This document shows positions 15,907-23,305 of a DNA stretch of 39,753 nucleotides, piece by piece (the stretch's first letter is position 1; every line of letters begins with the position of its first letter). The stretch comes from CAYYYJ01 sp964631205 (lineage in GTDB: Archaea; Aenigmatarchaeota; Aenigmatarchaeia; QMZP01; JACQNV01). Under the pieces are notes generated by a model. The model was not told where the DNA came from. It did not search any database and worked only from the letters and a program-made list of their open reading frames with translations. Made by a program: the position numbers and the translations under genes. The stretch lies in assembly GCA_964631205.1 (NCBI GenBank), contig CAZVWU010000007.1, positions 1 through 39,753 of the forward strand, in the 5' to 3' direction.

Positions 15907-17079
15907 ATGAAAACAAGAAAAGTCTGCAAAATCCCGATTTCGGAAAGGGAAATGGAATTGCCGCGCACCCAGTTTGTTGAGATAGTTAAAATAGCGCAGG
16001 AAAGGAAGGATATAATCTCTTTAGGTCCGGGGGAACCGGATTTTGACACCCCGAAACATATAAGGGATTTCGCAAAAAAACAGCTTGACAAAAAGCAGAC
16101 GCATTATACTTCGATTGGCGGCATTCCTGAAGTCAAAGAAGTTTTTGCAAAAAAGCTGAAAAAGGAAAATAGGATAGATGTTGACCCTGAAAGCCAGATT
16201 ATTGTGACCGTAGGGGCAAAGGAAGCGATTTTATTATCCATACTCTCGCTTGTTGATCCGGGGGAATCTGTCCTTGTGCCGAACCCCGGATATCTTGCTT
16301 ACATACCCATTATAGATACTGTCAACGGGAAACCGATTTCAATAAAATTAAAACCAGAAGACAGCTGGGAATATGATTTGGATTTGGTGAAAAAACAAAT
16401 TAATAATAAAACAACCTTGCTCATTTTAAATACCCCATCCAATCCGACAGGGACTGTTTTTTCAAAAAAGAAGCTGGAGGAAATAGCCGATTTCGCGATA
16501 GACAACTGCCTGATTATTTTGTCTGATGAGGCATACGAAAAATTTGTTTATGATAATGCAAAACACATAAGCATAGGCTCCCTGAACGGAATGGAAAACC
16601 ACGTTGTGAGCATCTATTCTTTTTCAAAAACTTATGCTATGCCGGGGTTTAGGGTTGGTTATGCTGCAGGACCCAGTGATATAATCCAAGCTATGACAAG
16701 GTTAAAATTAGGGACGACCTTATCCACACCTACAATTTCACAGCTTGCGGCCAAATGCGCAATTCAATCAACACAAAAACCTGTGCAGACTATGCTGAAG
16801 GAATACAAAAAAAGAAGGGATTTTATTTATAAAAGGGTCAGGGAAATTGGGTTTGAATGCAAAAAGCCTGATGGCGCATTTTATTTATTCCCCTCGATTA
16901 AAAATTTCGGAATGCCTTCTGTAAAATTTTCAAAATTCCTTCTTGAGAAAGCAAAAGTTTTGGTTGTCCCGGGAACTGAATTTGGCAAATATGGGGAAGG
17001 GTTTGTGAGGATGTCCTATGCGACTGAATATAAAAAAATAGGGCAAGCTATGGACAGGGTTGAAAAACTTCTGCATTAA
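15907..17079 (+). CDS. PLP-dependent class I/II aminotransferase (AspC/AlaT family)
   Basis: A 390-residue fold-type I aminotransferase. Landmarks are the substrate-end GPGEPDFDTP, YTSIGGIPEVKE, the NTPSNPTGTVF block that holds the Asn near the cofactor, LSDEAYEKFVYD with the Asp-Tyr pair, and SFSKTYAMPGFRVGY with the PLP-binding Lys. The C-terminal Arg region is FVRMSYAT. Members transfer amino groups between aspartate, alanine or aromatic amino acids and 2-oxoglutarate; specificity cannot be read here. The start could instead be M16 (MELPRTQF). The tandem Lrp/AsnC gene is nearby and could regulate it. Confidence 0.93.
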   Translation: MKTRKVCKIPISEREMELPRTQFVEIVKIAQERKDIISLGPGEPDFDTPKHIRDFAKKQLDKKQTHYTSIGGIPEVKEVFAKKLKKENRIDVDPESQIIVTVGAKEAILLSILSLVDPGESVLVPNPGYLAYIPIIDTVNGKPISIKLKPEDSWEYDLDLVKKQINNKTTLLILNTPSNPTGTVFSKKKLEEIADFAIDNCLIILSDEAYEKFVYDNAKHISIGSLNGMENHVVSIYSFSKTYAMPGFRVGYAAGPSDIIQAMTRLKLGTTLSTPTISQLAAKCAIQSTQKPVQTMLKEYKKRRDFIYKRVREIGFECKKPDGAFYLFPSIKNFGMPSVKFSKFLLEKAKVLVVPGTEFGKYGEGFVRMSYATEYKKIGQAMDRVEKLLH

Positions 17080-17138
17080 AAATTCAAAACCGTCTTAATG
17101 GAAGAGGCTGTAGAAGACTGGAAAGCTTTTGAAATATA

Positions 17139-17633
17139 TTAGAATTCAAAAACGTCTTTTTTCTTTGTTGGCTGGTGGCCTGTTTGCTGCGGTTGCGGAG
17201 TAGTTGATGATTGATCAGCAGACCTTATTGTTTCCCCTATTTTTTTCATGACCTCTTCAGGCATTTTTTTTACAGAAAGCAGGGCTTCAAGCGCTGCCGG
17301 GCCTTCAGAACCAAACCTGGGGATTACATGGAAATGGACGTGGGGGACAACCTGCCCGGCAATCTTGTAATTGTTTTGGACAACAGATATGCCTTCTGCC
17401 TTTGTCCCGTTTTTGACATTTACCGACATTTTTTTTACAATTTCGAAAAGTTTGCCTGCTTCAGCCTCAGGCATATCCAGAATAACTTCATAATGCTTTT
17501 TTGGAATAACCAGCGTATGGCCTGGATTTCTGGGATTTATATCAAGGAAAGCCAGATGCTTTTCATCTTCGTAAATTTTTATGCTTGGTATCTTGCCTGA
17601 AACTATAGTGCAAAAAATACACTCTTCTGCCAT
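17139..17633 (-). CDS. HIT-family nucleotide hydrolase/transferase
   Basis: A 164-residue histidine-triad protein. The N-terminal CIFCTIVSGKIPS is the typical HIT start with a Cys pair, and the active-site triad is HVHFHVIPR. The canonical domain ends near residue 115. The remaining tail is low-complexity, rich in Gln, Thr and Pro with a KKKDVFEF end, and is unlike most HIT proteins. HIT enzymes hydrolyse AMP-lysine, AMP-NH2 or dinucleotide polyphosphates. A TATA-like TTTATAAAG lies about 22 bases upstream, just after the tRNA gene on the same strand. Confidence 0.92.
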   Translation of the reverse strand: MAEECIFCTIVSGKIPSIKIYEDEKHLAFLDINPRNPGHTLVIPKKHYEVILDMPEAEAGKLFEIVKKMSVNVKNGTKAEGISVVQNNYKIAGQVVPHVHFHVIPRFGSEGPAALEALLSVKKMPEEVMKKIGETIRSADQSSTTPQPQQTGHQPTKKKDVFEF

Positions 17634-17667
17634 CTTATAAATTAATATCTAAACTTTATAAATCAGA

Positions 17668-17742
17668 TGAGGCCGCTGAGATTTGAACTCAGGTCGCGAG
17701 CTCCCAAGGCTCGAATCCTAAACCAAGCTAGACTACGGCCCC
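17668..17742 (-). tRNA. tRNA-Pro(UGG)
   Basis: A complete cloverleaf reads on the minus strand. The acceptor stem GGGGCCG pairs with CGGCCTC (one G-U), the D stem is GTCT/GGAT, and the anticodon stem CGAGC/GCTCG encloses loop CTTGGGA, so the anticodon is UGG (proline). The T arm is CTGAG TTCAAAT CTCAG, the variable loop is four bases and the discriminator base is A. CCA is not encoded. There is no intron. Confidence 0.95.
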
Positions 17743-17762
17743 AAAGATATAGTATATTGATT

Positions 17763-17774
17763 CTTATTATAAAT
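17763..17774 (-). promoter_or_regulatory. TATA box of tRNA-Pro
   Basis: ATTTATAATAAG on the minus strand is centred about 26 bases upstream of the tRNA 5' end, the classic archaeal spacing. Confidence 0.6.
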
Positions 17775-17790
17775 ATTGAAATTAATTAGC

Positions 17791-18528
17791 CTAGTTTTTT
17801 AGTTTCTGGTAGCCAGCCTCTTCTATGTGGGTTGCAAGCTCTGGGCCGCCTGTTTTCACTATTTTACCGTCTACAAGAATGTGAACCTTATCTGTTTTAA
17901 TATACTGGAGAATCCTGTCATAATGTGTGATCAGCAGGATCCCCATATTCTGCTGCTTTGCGACCACATTTATTCCGTTTGAGATTGTTTTCAGGGCATC
18001 CACATCTGTACCGGAATCCGTCTCATCGAGGATAGCTATCTTCGGCTGCAAAACTGCAAGCTGTAGTATCTCTGCTTTCTTTTTCTCCCCGCCTGAAAAC
18101 CCTTCATTTAGGTATCTTTTGCTTAAAGACGGGTCCATGTTAAGGAGAGCCACTTTTTCATCAAAAAGTTTCTTGAAATCCATTACAGAAATCTTTTTTT
18201 CGTTCAAGGAGTTCAAGGCTGTTCTAAGGAAATTGGCCAAAGTCACGCCGGAAACTTCTTGTGGATACTGGAAGGACAGGAAAAGGCCTCTTTTCGCTCT
18301 CTTGTCGGGAGACAGGTTGGTTATATTCTCCCCATCCAATAAAATTTGCCCTTTCTCAATCCTGTATTTCGGGTGACCCATGAGCGTGTATGCTAGCGTG
18401 GATTTTCCCGACCCGTTAGGGCCCATTATGGTGTTAACATCCCCTGATTTTATTTCAAGGTTGATTCCTTTGAGTATTTGGATCCCGTCTACGCTTACAT
18501 GCAAATCCTTAATTTCCAGCGTGCTCAT
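17791..18528 (-). CDS. sufC: SufC, Fe-S assembly ATPase
   Basis: A 245-residue ABC ATPase of the SufC type. Walker A is GPNGSGKST, the signature is FSGGEKKKAE, and Walker B with the adjacent acidic residues is IAILDETDSGTD, followed by the H-loop LLITHYDR. SufC hydrolyses ATP to drive conformational change in the SufBCD scaffold during Fe-S cluster assembly. It is the last gene of a six-gene operon and its start overlaps the SufU/IscU gene by 20 bases. It ends about 48 bases upstream of the tRNA-Pro gene. Confidence 0.97.
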   Translation of the reverse strand: MSTLEIKDLHVSVDGIQILKGINLEIKSGDVNTIMGPNGSGKSTLAYTLMGHPKYRIEKGQILLDGENITNLSPDKRAKRGLFLSFQYPQEVSGVTLANFLRTALNSLNEKKISVMDFKKLFDEKVALLNMDPSLSKRYLNEGFSGGEKKKAEILQLAVLQPKIAILDETDSGTDVDALKTISNGINVVAKQQNMGILLITHYDRILQYIKTDKVHILVDGKIVKTGGPELATHIEEAGYQKLKN

Positions 18529-18901
18529 ATAATTTTATTCCCTCCTGCAGGGTATCCAATCCCAACAAAGCACATTTCATCCTTACAGGGCCTATCGGGA
18601 TGCTCAAAAGGTCCAGTATATCTTCTTTTGTAAGTTTTTTAACCTGATCCAAACTTTTCCCTTTGACTACTTCGGTAAGCATCGAGGCTGAAGCCTGGCT
18701 GATTGAGCATCCCCTGCCGTCAAATTTTATTTCTTCGATATCTTTTTTTCTGGTTAATTTTACTGTTATTTGAACTTCGTCTCCGCAAAATGGGTTCAAA
18801 CCTTTTTGTTTTATATCAGGGTTTTTAACCTCTCCTTGATTCCTTGGGGTATTGAAATGGTCTATTATGTTTTCTGCATAAAGGTCTACCCCCATATTCA
18901 C
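18509..18901 (-). CDS. SufU/IscU-type scaffold or sulfur-acceptor protein
   Basis: A 130-residue NifU_N-family protein. The three conserved Cys are present: C39 in NPFCGD (with D41), C65 in GRGCSIS and C110 in VRMKCAL. C65 and C110 are 45 residues apart, close to the IscU spacing. The longer insertion seen in Bacillus-type SufU is absent, yet the residue before the last Cys is Lys, as in SufU, rather than the His of IscU. It therefore looks intermediate between the two types. It accepts sulfur from SufS or holds a nascent cluster. M3 is an alternative start. It directly abuts sufS and overlaps sufC. Confidence 0.92.
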   Translation of the reverse strand: MNMGVDLYAENIIDHFNTPRNQGEVKNPDIKQKGLNPFCGDEVQITVKLTRKKDIEEIKFDGRGCSISQASASMLTEVVKGKSLDQVKKLTKEDILDLLSIPIGPVRMKCALLGLDTLQEGIKLYEHAGN

Positions 18902-20125
18902 CTATTTTTTAAATATACTCTTCACCTTGTCCAGCCCTTTAACAAGCGAATCTATTTCTTCTTGCATATTATAAATATAAAAACTTGCCCTTGTCATCGC
19001 AAGTATTCCAAGCCTCTCCATTAAAGGCTTGCAGCATGCATGACCTGGCCTGACAGCAATCCCATCTGAATCTAGTATGGCCGCAACATCATGTGGATGA
19101 ATCCCTTTTATATTAAAGGCTATGACGCCGCCACGTTTTTCATAATCTGTGGGCCCGTAAATTTCCATGTTTTTAATTTTTCCTAATTCATCTAAAGCAT
19201 ATTTTGCCAGTTTTTTTTCATGCATTCCGATATTCTCCGGCCCAATTTTATTCAGGTAATCTATTGCAGCTCCTAAACCAATCACACCAGAGATATCCTG
19301 GGTCCCGCCTTCAAATTTCCATGGGGAATCTTGCCAAACAGCTTCCTTGTCCTTAAAAACTTCTTTTATTGTCCCGCCTCCTACAATAAACGGGTCTAAT
19401 TTTTCCGGTTCTTTTGCATACAAAACTCCCACACCTGTCGGTCCGAGCATCTTGTGTCCTGAAAAAGCGTAAAAATCGCAGCCTATTTTTCCCACGTCCA
19501 CAGGCATATGAGGAACAGCCTGGGCTCCGTCAACTAAAAATAAAGAATTATTTTCTTTCACAATTTTCCCTATTTCTTTCACAGGATTTATTGTGCCTAG
19601 AACATTGGAAACATGGGCGACAGCAGTTAATTTAGTTTTTTTAGTTGCAAGTTTTCCAAATTCTTTTATTTTTAATAAGCCCCCATCATCTATATCTGCT
19701 ATCTCCAATTTGCATCCAGCGTGTTTCTTGACCGTCTGCCAAGGCAAAAAATTTGAATGGTGCTCCATGACTGTTGTGAGTATTTCGTCTGTTTTTTTTA
19801 TATTTTGAATGCCATAAGAATAGGCAACAAGGTTTATGCCCTCTGTTGTGTTTTTAGTAAAAATTATTTGTTCAGGCTTGGCGTTGATAAATTTCGCGAC
19901 TTTTTCACGGGATTTTTCAAAGGCATCTGTGGCCTCTTCGCTGAGGGTATGGATGCCTCTATGGACATTTGAATTATAGTTTTCATAATAATTTTTTATG
20001 GCTTCTATCACCTGCTTTGGCTTTTGGGAAGTTGCAGCCGAGTCTAAATAAACCAGATTTTTCCCATTTACTTTTCTTTCCAATATTGGAAAATCTTCCC
20101 TTATTTTTTTTACATTGAATGGCAT
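18902..20125 (-). CDS. sufS: SufS cysteine desulfurase
   Basis: A 407-residue PLP-dependent class V aminotransferase fold. Landmarks are NVHRGIHTLSEEAT, TKNTTEGINLVAYS, EHHSNFLPW, VDGAQAVPHMPVD, the PLP Lys in FSGHKMLGPTG and, near the C-terminus, RPGHACCKPL with the catalytic persulfide-forming Cys. It removes sulfur from cysteine and passes it to the scaffold proteins. It is a group II desulfurase by its short active-site loop, and these depend on SufU- or SufE-type partners; the partner gene follows immediately. It is one base from sufD. Confidence 0.97.
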   Translation of the reverse strand: MPFNVKKIREDFPILERKVNGKNLVYLDSAATSQKPKQVIEAIKNYYENYNSNVHRGIHTLSEEATDAFEKSREKVAKFINAKPEQIIFTKNTTEGINLVAYSYGIQNIKKTDEILTTVMEHHSNFLPWQTVKKHAGCKLEIADIDDGGLLKIKEFGKLATKKTKLTAVAHVSNVLGTINPVKEIGKIVKENNSLFLVDGAQAVPHMPVDVGKIGCDFYAFSGHKMLGPTGVGVLYAKEPEKLDPFIVGGGTIKEVFKDKEAVWQDSPWKFEGGTQDISGVIGLGAAIDYLNKIGPENIGMHEKKLAKYALDELGKIKNMEIYGPTDYEKRGGVIAFNIKGIHPHDVAAILDSDGIAVRPGHACCKPLMERLGILAMTRASFYIYNMQEEIDSLVKGLDKVKSIFKK

Positions 20126-20126
20126 A

Positions 20127-21323
20127 TCACTTCAGTTTCTCCATTATCAATTCCCTTAATTGGATTTGTATTTTTTCTGATTTTATTTTATTTATAGCCG
20201 GCTCAAGGAGCCCGTGAACAACTGTTTTAATCGCATCTTTTTCACTTAGGCCTCTCGACATCAGATAAAAAAGTTTTTCTTTATCTACTTGGCCTACAGC
20301 GGCTCCATGCCCGCATTTTTTCACATCATTGGTTTCAATTTCCAGGTTTGGTATCGGGGCAGCCTCGGCTTGCGGGTCCAATAAAATTATGTCCTGCTTT
20401 TGGTAGCCAGACGATTTTGGGGCATCTCGAGTTATTTTAATGAGGCCGCCATAAACCGCTTTAGACTTGCCAAAAAGGCCTCCTCTTGCAAACATTTCAG
20501 ATGAAGTATTCGGCGCGAGATGGATAGAATTTGCTGAAAAATCGAACTGCTGGTTCCCTCCCCCTAAGAATATTCCCAAATTGCCTGCAGATGCACCCTG
20601 ACCAATAAGATTTGTTTCAACATCTGATTTTGTAAACAACCCGCCCAAATCGCAGACATTAAAATTGATGGAGGTGTCCCTTTCGGCCTGCGCCTTCCTG
20701 AAAGAAAAATTGATTACATTTTCCTGGAAGTTCTGGATTGAAATAAAATTTACTTTCGAGGATTCTTTTCCAATAATTTCAATATTTTGGAAGCTGTAAG
20801 ATTTTTCTTTCACTGAAGAATTGTTCACTCGGATTATTGAAATTTTGCTGAACGGTTCTGCAATTATCAGGATTGTTTGGATTGAAGTCTGGCTAGTTAA
20901 TTGGCTAAATATTTCTATTGGAATTTCAATTTCTGTGTTTTTTGGCGCATAAATAAACAAACCCTCCGACCAGAAAGCGGATGCAAGGGCATCGAATTTA
21001 TTTTTTGGTTTTGTTTTTAAAAAGGACTTTTTTATTATCTCTTCGTGTGATTTCAAGGCTTCGTGCAGGTCTTTTATTATTATTTTATCATTTGCCGTGA
21101 ATTCTATTTTGTTTTGTTTTTCTAAAGGGCTTATTTCATTCAGATCAATTTCAGACCTGTCCAAGGCTATAGACAATCCATATATAAAATCAGGCTCTGG
21201 AAAATTTTCAAAGTAGGAAAGGCTTTCCAGCCTTTTTTCAAGAAGCCATGCTGGCTCATTCTTTTGTTTGCTTATTTCCTCGACTGTTTCTTTTGTTAAA
21301 TTATTTTTGATCAAATCTAACAT
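20127..21323 (-). CDS. sufD: SufD, SufBCD scaffold subunit
   Basis: A 398-residue SufD-like protein. A helical N-terminus is followed by a beta-helix core and the C-terminal SufBD block with HLAPNTSSEMFARGG, DVKKCGHGAAVGQVDKEKLFYLMSRG and a helical end. The His in CGHGA corresponds to the functionally important SufD His. In the SufBC2D complex, SufD supports iron acquisition and cluster building on SufB. The divergent N-terminus and the missing SufB-type Cys distinguish it from SufB. It lies between sufB and sufS with 19- and 1-base gaps. Confidence 0.93.
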   Translation of the reverse strand: MLDLIKNNLTKETVEEISKQKNEPAWLLEKRLESLSYFENFPEPDFIYGLSIALDRSEIDLNEISPLEKQNKIEFTANDKIIIKDLHEALKSHEEIIKKSFLKTKPKNKFDALASAFWSEGLFIYAPKNTEIEIPIEIFSQLTSQTSIQTILIIAEPFSKISIIRVNNSSVKEKSYSFQNIEIIGKESSKVNFISIQNFQENVINFSFRKAQAERDTSINFNVCDLGGLFTKSDVETNLIGQGASAGNLGIFLGGGNQQFDFSANSIHLAPNTSSEMFARGGLFGKSKAVYGGLIKITRDAPKSSGYQKQDIILLDPQAEAAPIPNLEIETNDVKKCGHGAAVGQVDKEKLFYLMSRGLSEKDAIKTVVHGLLEPAINKIKSEKIQIQLRELIMEKLK

Positions 21324-21342
21324 AACAAAAATAAGAATAGTT

Positions 21343-22743
21343 TTAACCTATACACCCTGCTATCTCAAGCTGTATCAGCCTGTTCATCTCAACTGCGTAT
21401 TCCAAAGGCAGTTCCTTTACAATCGGCTCTATAAAGCCGGAAACAATCATCTGGATTGCCTGCTGCTCTGAGATTCCCCTTGACATCAGATAGAAAATCT
21501 GGTCAGTCGAAATTTTCCCGACTGTAGCTTCATGCGCAACATCAACTTTATCCTCGCTTATTTTCATGCAGGGTATTGTGTAGGATTTTGATTCTGTGTC
21601 CTTTAGGAGGGCATCGCAGCTTACTGATGATTTTGCGTTGATGGCTCCCTTTGCTATCTGGACCAAACCCCTGTAGGAGGTGATCCCCGACCCCACGCTG
21701 ATTGATTTTGATTTTATTGTGGATGAAGTGTTTGGCGCAAGGTGGTAAACCTTTGCCCCTGTATCCTGGTTTTGCCCTGTGTTTGCAAAGGCTATTGCAA
21801 GGTGGTCTGCGCGGGAATTTTCTCCCCTTAAGATAGTGCAAGGGTAAAGCATTGTCACACCTGACCCGACATTCGATCCAATCCACTCCATTATTGAGTT
21901 TTTGTCAGCCACAGCGCGCTTTGTGTTTAGGTTGTAGGTATTTTTTGACCAGTTTTCAACAGAAGAGTATCTGAACCTTGCATTTTCTTTTACAAAAATC
22001 TCCACACAGCCGGCGTGCAGGGAATTCTGGCTATATAGAGGGGCGGAGCAGCCTTCGATATACGCGGCCTGCGCGCCTTTTTCAATAATCATTAAAGTGT
22101 GTTCAAACTGCCCCATTTTCTCAGCGTTCATCCTGAAATATGCTTGCAGAGGGAGCTCCACCTTCACATTTTCCGGCACATACAGGAATGTCCCGCCTGA
22201 CCAAACAGCCCCATGAAGCGCTGCAAATTTGTGGAGGCCTGGGGAAACGCACTGTGTCATGAAATATTTTTTGACGAGCTCAGGGTATTTCTGCAAAGCC
22301 TCGTCCATGTCCAGGAAAACAACCCCCTTTTCCTCCCACTGCTTTTTCAGGTTGTGGTAAACATTCATTGACTCCATCTGTGCGCCTGCGCCTGCAAAAT
22401 GGGTCCTTTCTGCTGCCGGGATCCCAAGCTTTTCAAAAGTGTTTTTAATTTCAGGCGGAAGGTTCTCCCATTTGTTCGCATTTTTTATTGAGTCTGGGTT
22501 AGCGTAGTAGATTATTTCATCAAGATTCAGCTTGGATAAATCGGGCCCCCAGGCGGGCATAGGAAGCTTGTAAAAAATCTCAAGGGCCTTTAGCCTTTTT
22601 TCAAGCATCCATTCAGGCTCATTCTTATCCGCAGAAATCTTCCTCACAACCTCTTCTGTCAGGCCCGGGCTTGAAGTGTAGGAATATTTTATATTGGCCT
22701 TTTGGTCAAACATTTCCCTTGCCGAAACAAGTTCTTGGTCCAT
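21343..22743 (-). CDS. sufB: SufB, Fe-S assembly scaffold
   Basis: A 466-residue SufB. Motifs include YTSSPGLTEEVVRKIS, CVSPGLHKFAALHGAVWSGG, the RADHLAIAFANTGQ block, VYHLAPNTSS, SVSCDALL with the Cys used for sulfur transfer in SufB, and HEATVGKIS with the conserved Glu. SufB builds the nascent cluster together with SufD and the ATPase SufC. The length is normal and every signature site that I know is present. It follows the regulator gene by 13 bases. Confidence 0.97.
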   Translation of the reverse strand: MDQELVSAREMFDQKANIKYSYTSSPGLTEEVVRKISADKNEPEWMLEKRLKALEIFYKLPMPAWGPDLSKLNLDEIIYYANPDSIKNANKWENLPPEIKNTFEKLGIPAAERTHFAGAGAQMESMNVYHNLKKQWEEKGVVFLDMDEALQKYPELVKKYFMTQCVSPGLHKFAALHGAVWSGGTFLYVPENVKVELPLQAYFRMNAEKMGQFEHTLMIIEKGAQAAYIEGCSAPLYSQNSLHAGCVEIFVKENARFRYSSVENWSKNTYNLNTKRAVADKNSIMEWIGSNVGSGVTMLYPCTILRGENSRADHLAIAFANTGQNQDTGAKVYHLAPNTSSTIKSKSISVGSGITSYRGLVQIAKGAINAKSSVSCDALLKDTESKSYTIPCMKISEDKVDVAHEATVGKISTDQIFYLMSRGISEQQAIQMIVSGFIEPIVKELPLEYAVEMNRLIQLEIAGCIG

Positions 22744-22756
22744 ATTTTATTTACCT

Positions 22757-23158
22757 CTAATTTTTAACTTCTTTTATTTTGACTATATCTGACTTGCCTA
22801 CCTCAAAACATATCTTACATCCCTCAGGTATCTCATCATAAGCCGCATGGATCTGGCAAACCGTGAGGTCTTTTTCGCACTCTTTGACAACATTATAAAG
22901 CTCTGTGAAAACATCGCTTTGTTTTGAAAGGATGTTAACTACGCTCCCTTTAATCAATTCCACAATGTGCTGGTTTAGCTTGATTTCTGATGCCCTTTTG
23001 TCTTTCATGTAATTGGAAACTGCCGCTTCTGTAAGGCCAAGTTTGGCTGCTGCCTGCCTTTGAGAAAGCCCTTGCGCAATCATTTCCTTTACGAATTCCC
23101 TTCTTATGGCTGGAATTATGTACCAAGTTGATATCTCCTGAGGTAGTTTATGAATCAT
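22757..23158 (-). CDS. HTH regulator with C-terminal Cys cluster (COG2522-like), putative Fe-S sensor of the suf operon
   Basis: A 133-residue protein. Residues about 18-58 form an XRE-type helix-turn-helix (MIAQGLSQRQAAAKLGL, EAAVSNYMKDKR). The C-terminal part has four Cys, C94, C101, C114 and C117, plus H104, spaced C-x6-C-x12-C-x2-C. The architecture matches predicted archaeal regulators of the COG2522 type. The Cys cluster could bind an Fe-S cluster or zinc. As first gene of the suf operon, directly behind an 18-bp palindrome, it is the natural candidate to sense cluster status and control the operon. That role is inference. Confidence 0.85.
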   Translation of the reverse strand: MIHKLPQEISTWYIIPAIRREFVKEMIAQGLSQRQAAAKLGLTEAAVSNYMKDKRASEIKLNQHIVELIKGSVVNILSKQSDVFTELYNVVKECEKDLTVCQIHAAYDEIPEGCKICFEVGKSDIVKIKEVKN

Positions 23159-23173
23159 ATTAACATTGTCAAG

Positions 23174-23191
23174 TTTTAATAATTATTAAAA
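23174..23191. promoter_or_regulatory. 18-bp perfect palindrome, candidate operator of the suf operon
   Basis: TTTTAATAATTATTAAAA reads the same on both strands. Its centre (23182-23183) falls about 25 bases downstream of the TATA-box centre, exactly at the predicted transcription start, so a bound regulator would block initiation. The likely binder is the HTH protein encoded directly downstream. Confidence 0.6.
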
Positions 23192-23200
23192 GTTCCTTAT

Positions 23201-23214
23201 CTATATATAAATAG
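23201..23214 (-). promoter_or_regulatory. TATA box of the suf operon
   Basis: CTATTTATATATAG on the minus strand lies about 49 bases before the regulator ATG. The transcript would have a leader of about 25 bases, unlike the leaderless genes nearby. Confidence 0.55.
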
Positions 23215-23305
23215 AGGGATTTAAATAGCTTAACCCTGTTAAGTTTAGTTGAAAGTCACTTCTTTTAAGTATTTAAAGAGAAATTGTATAAAACACAGCA
23301 AGTTT

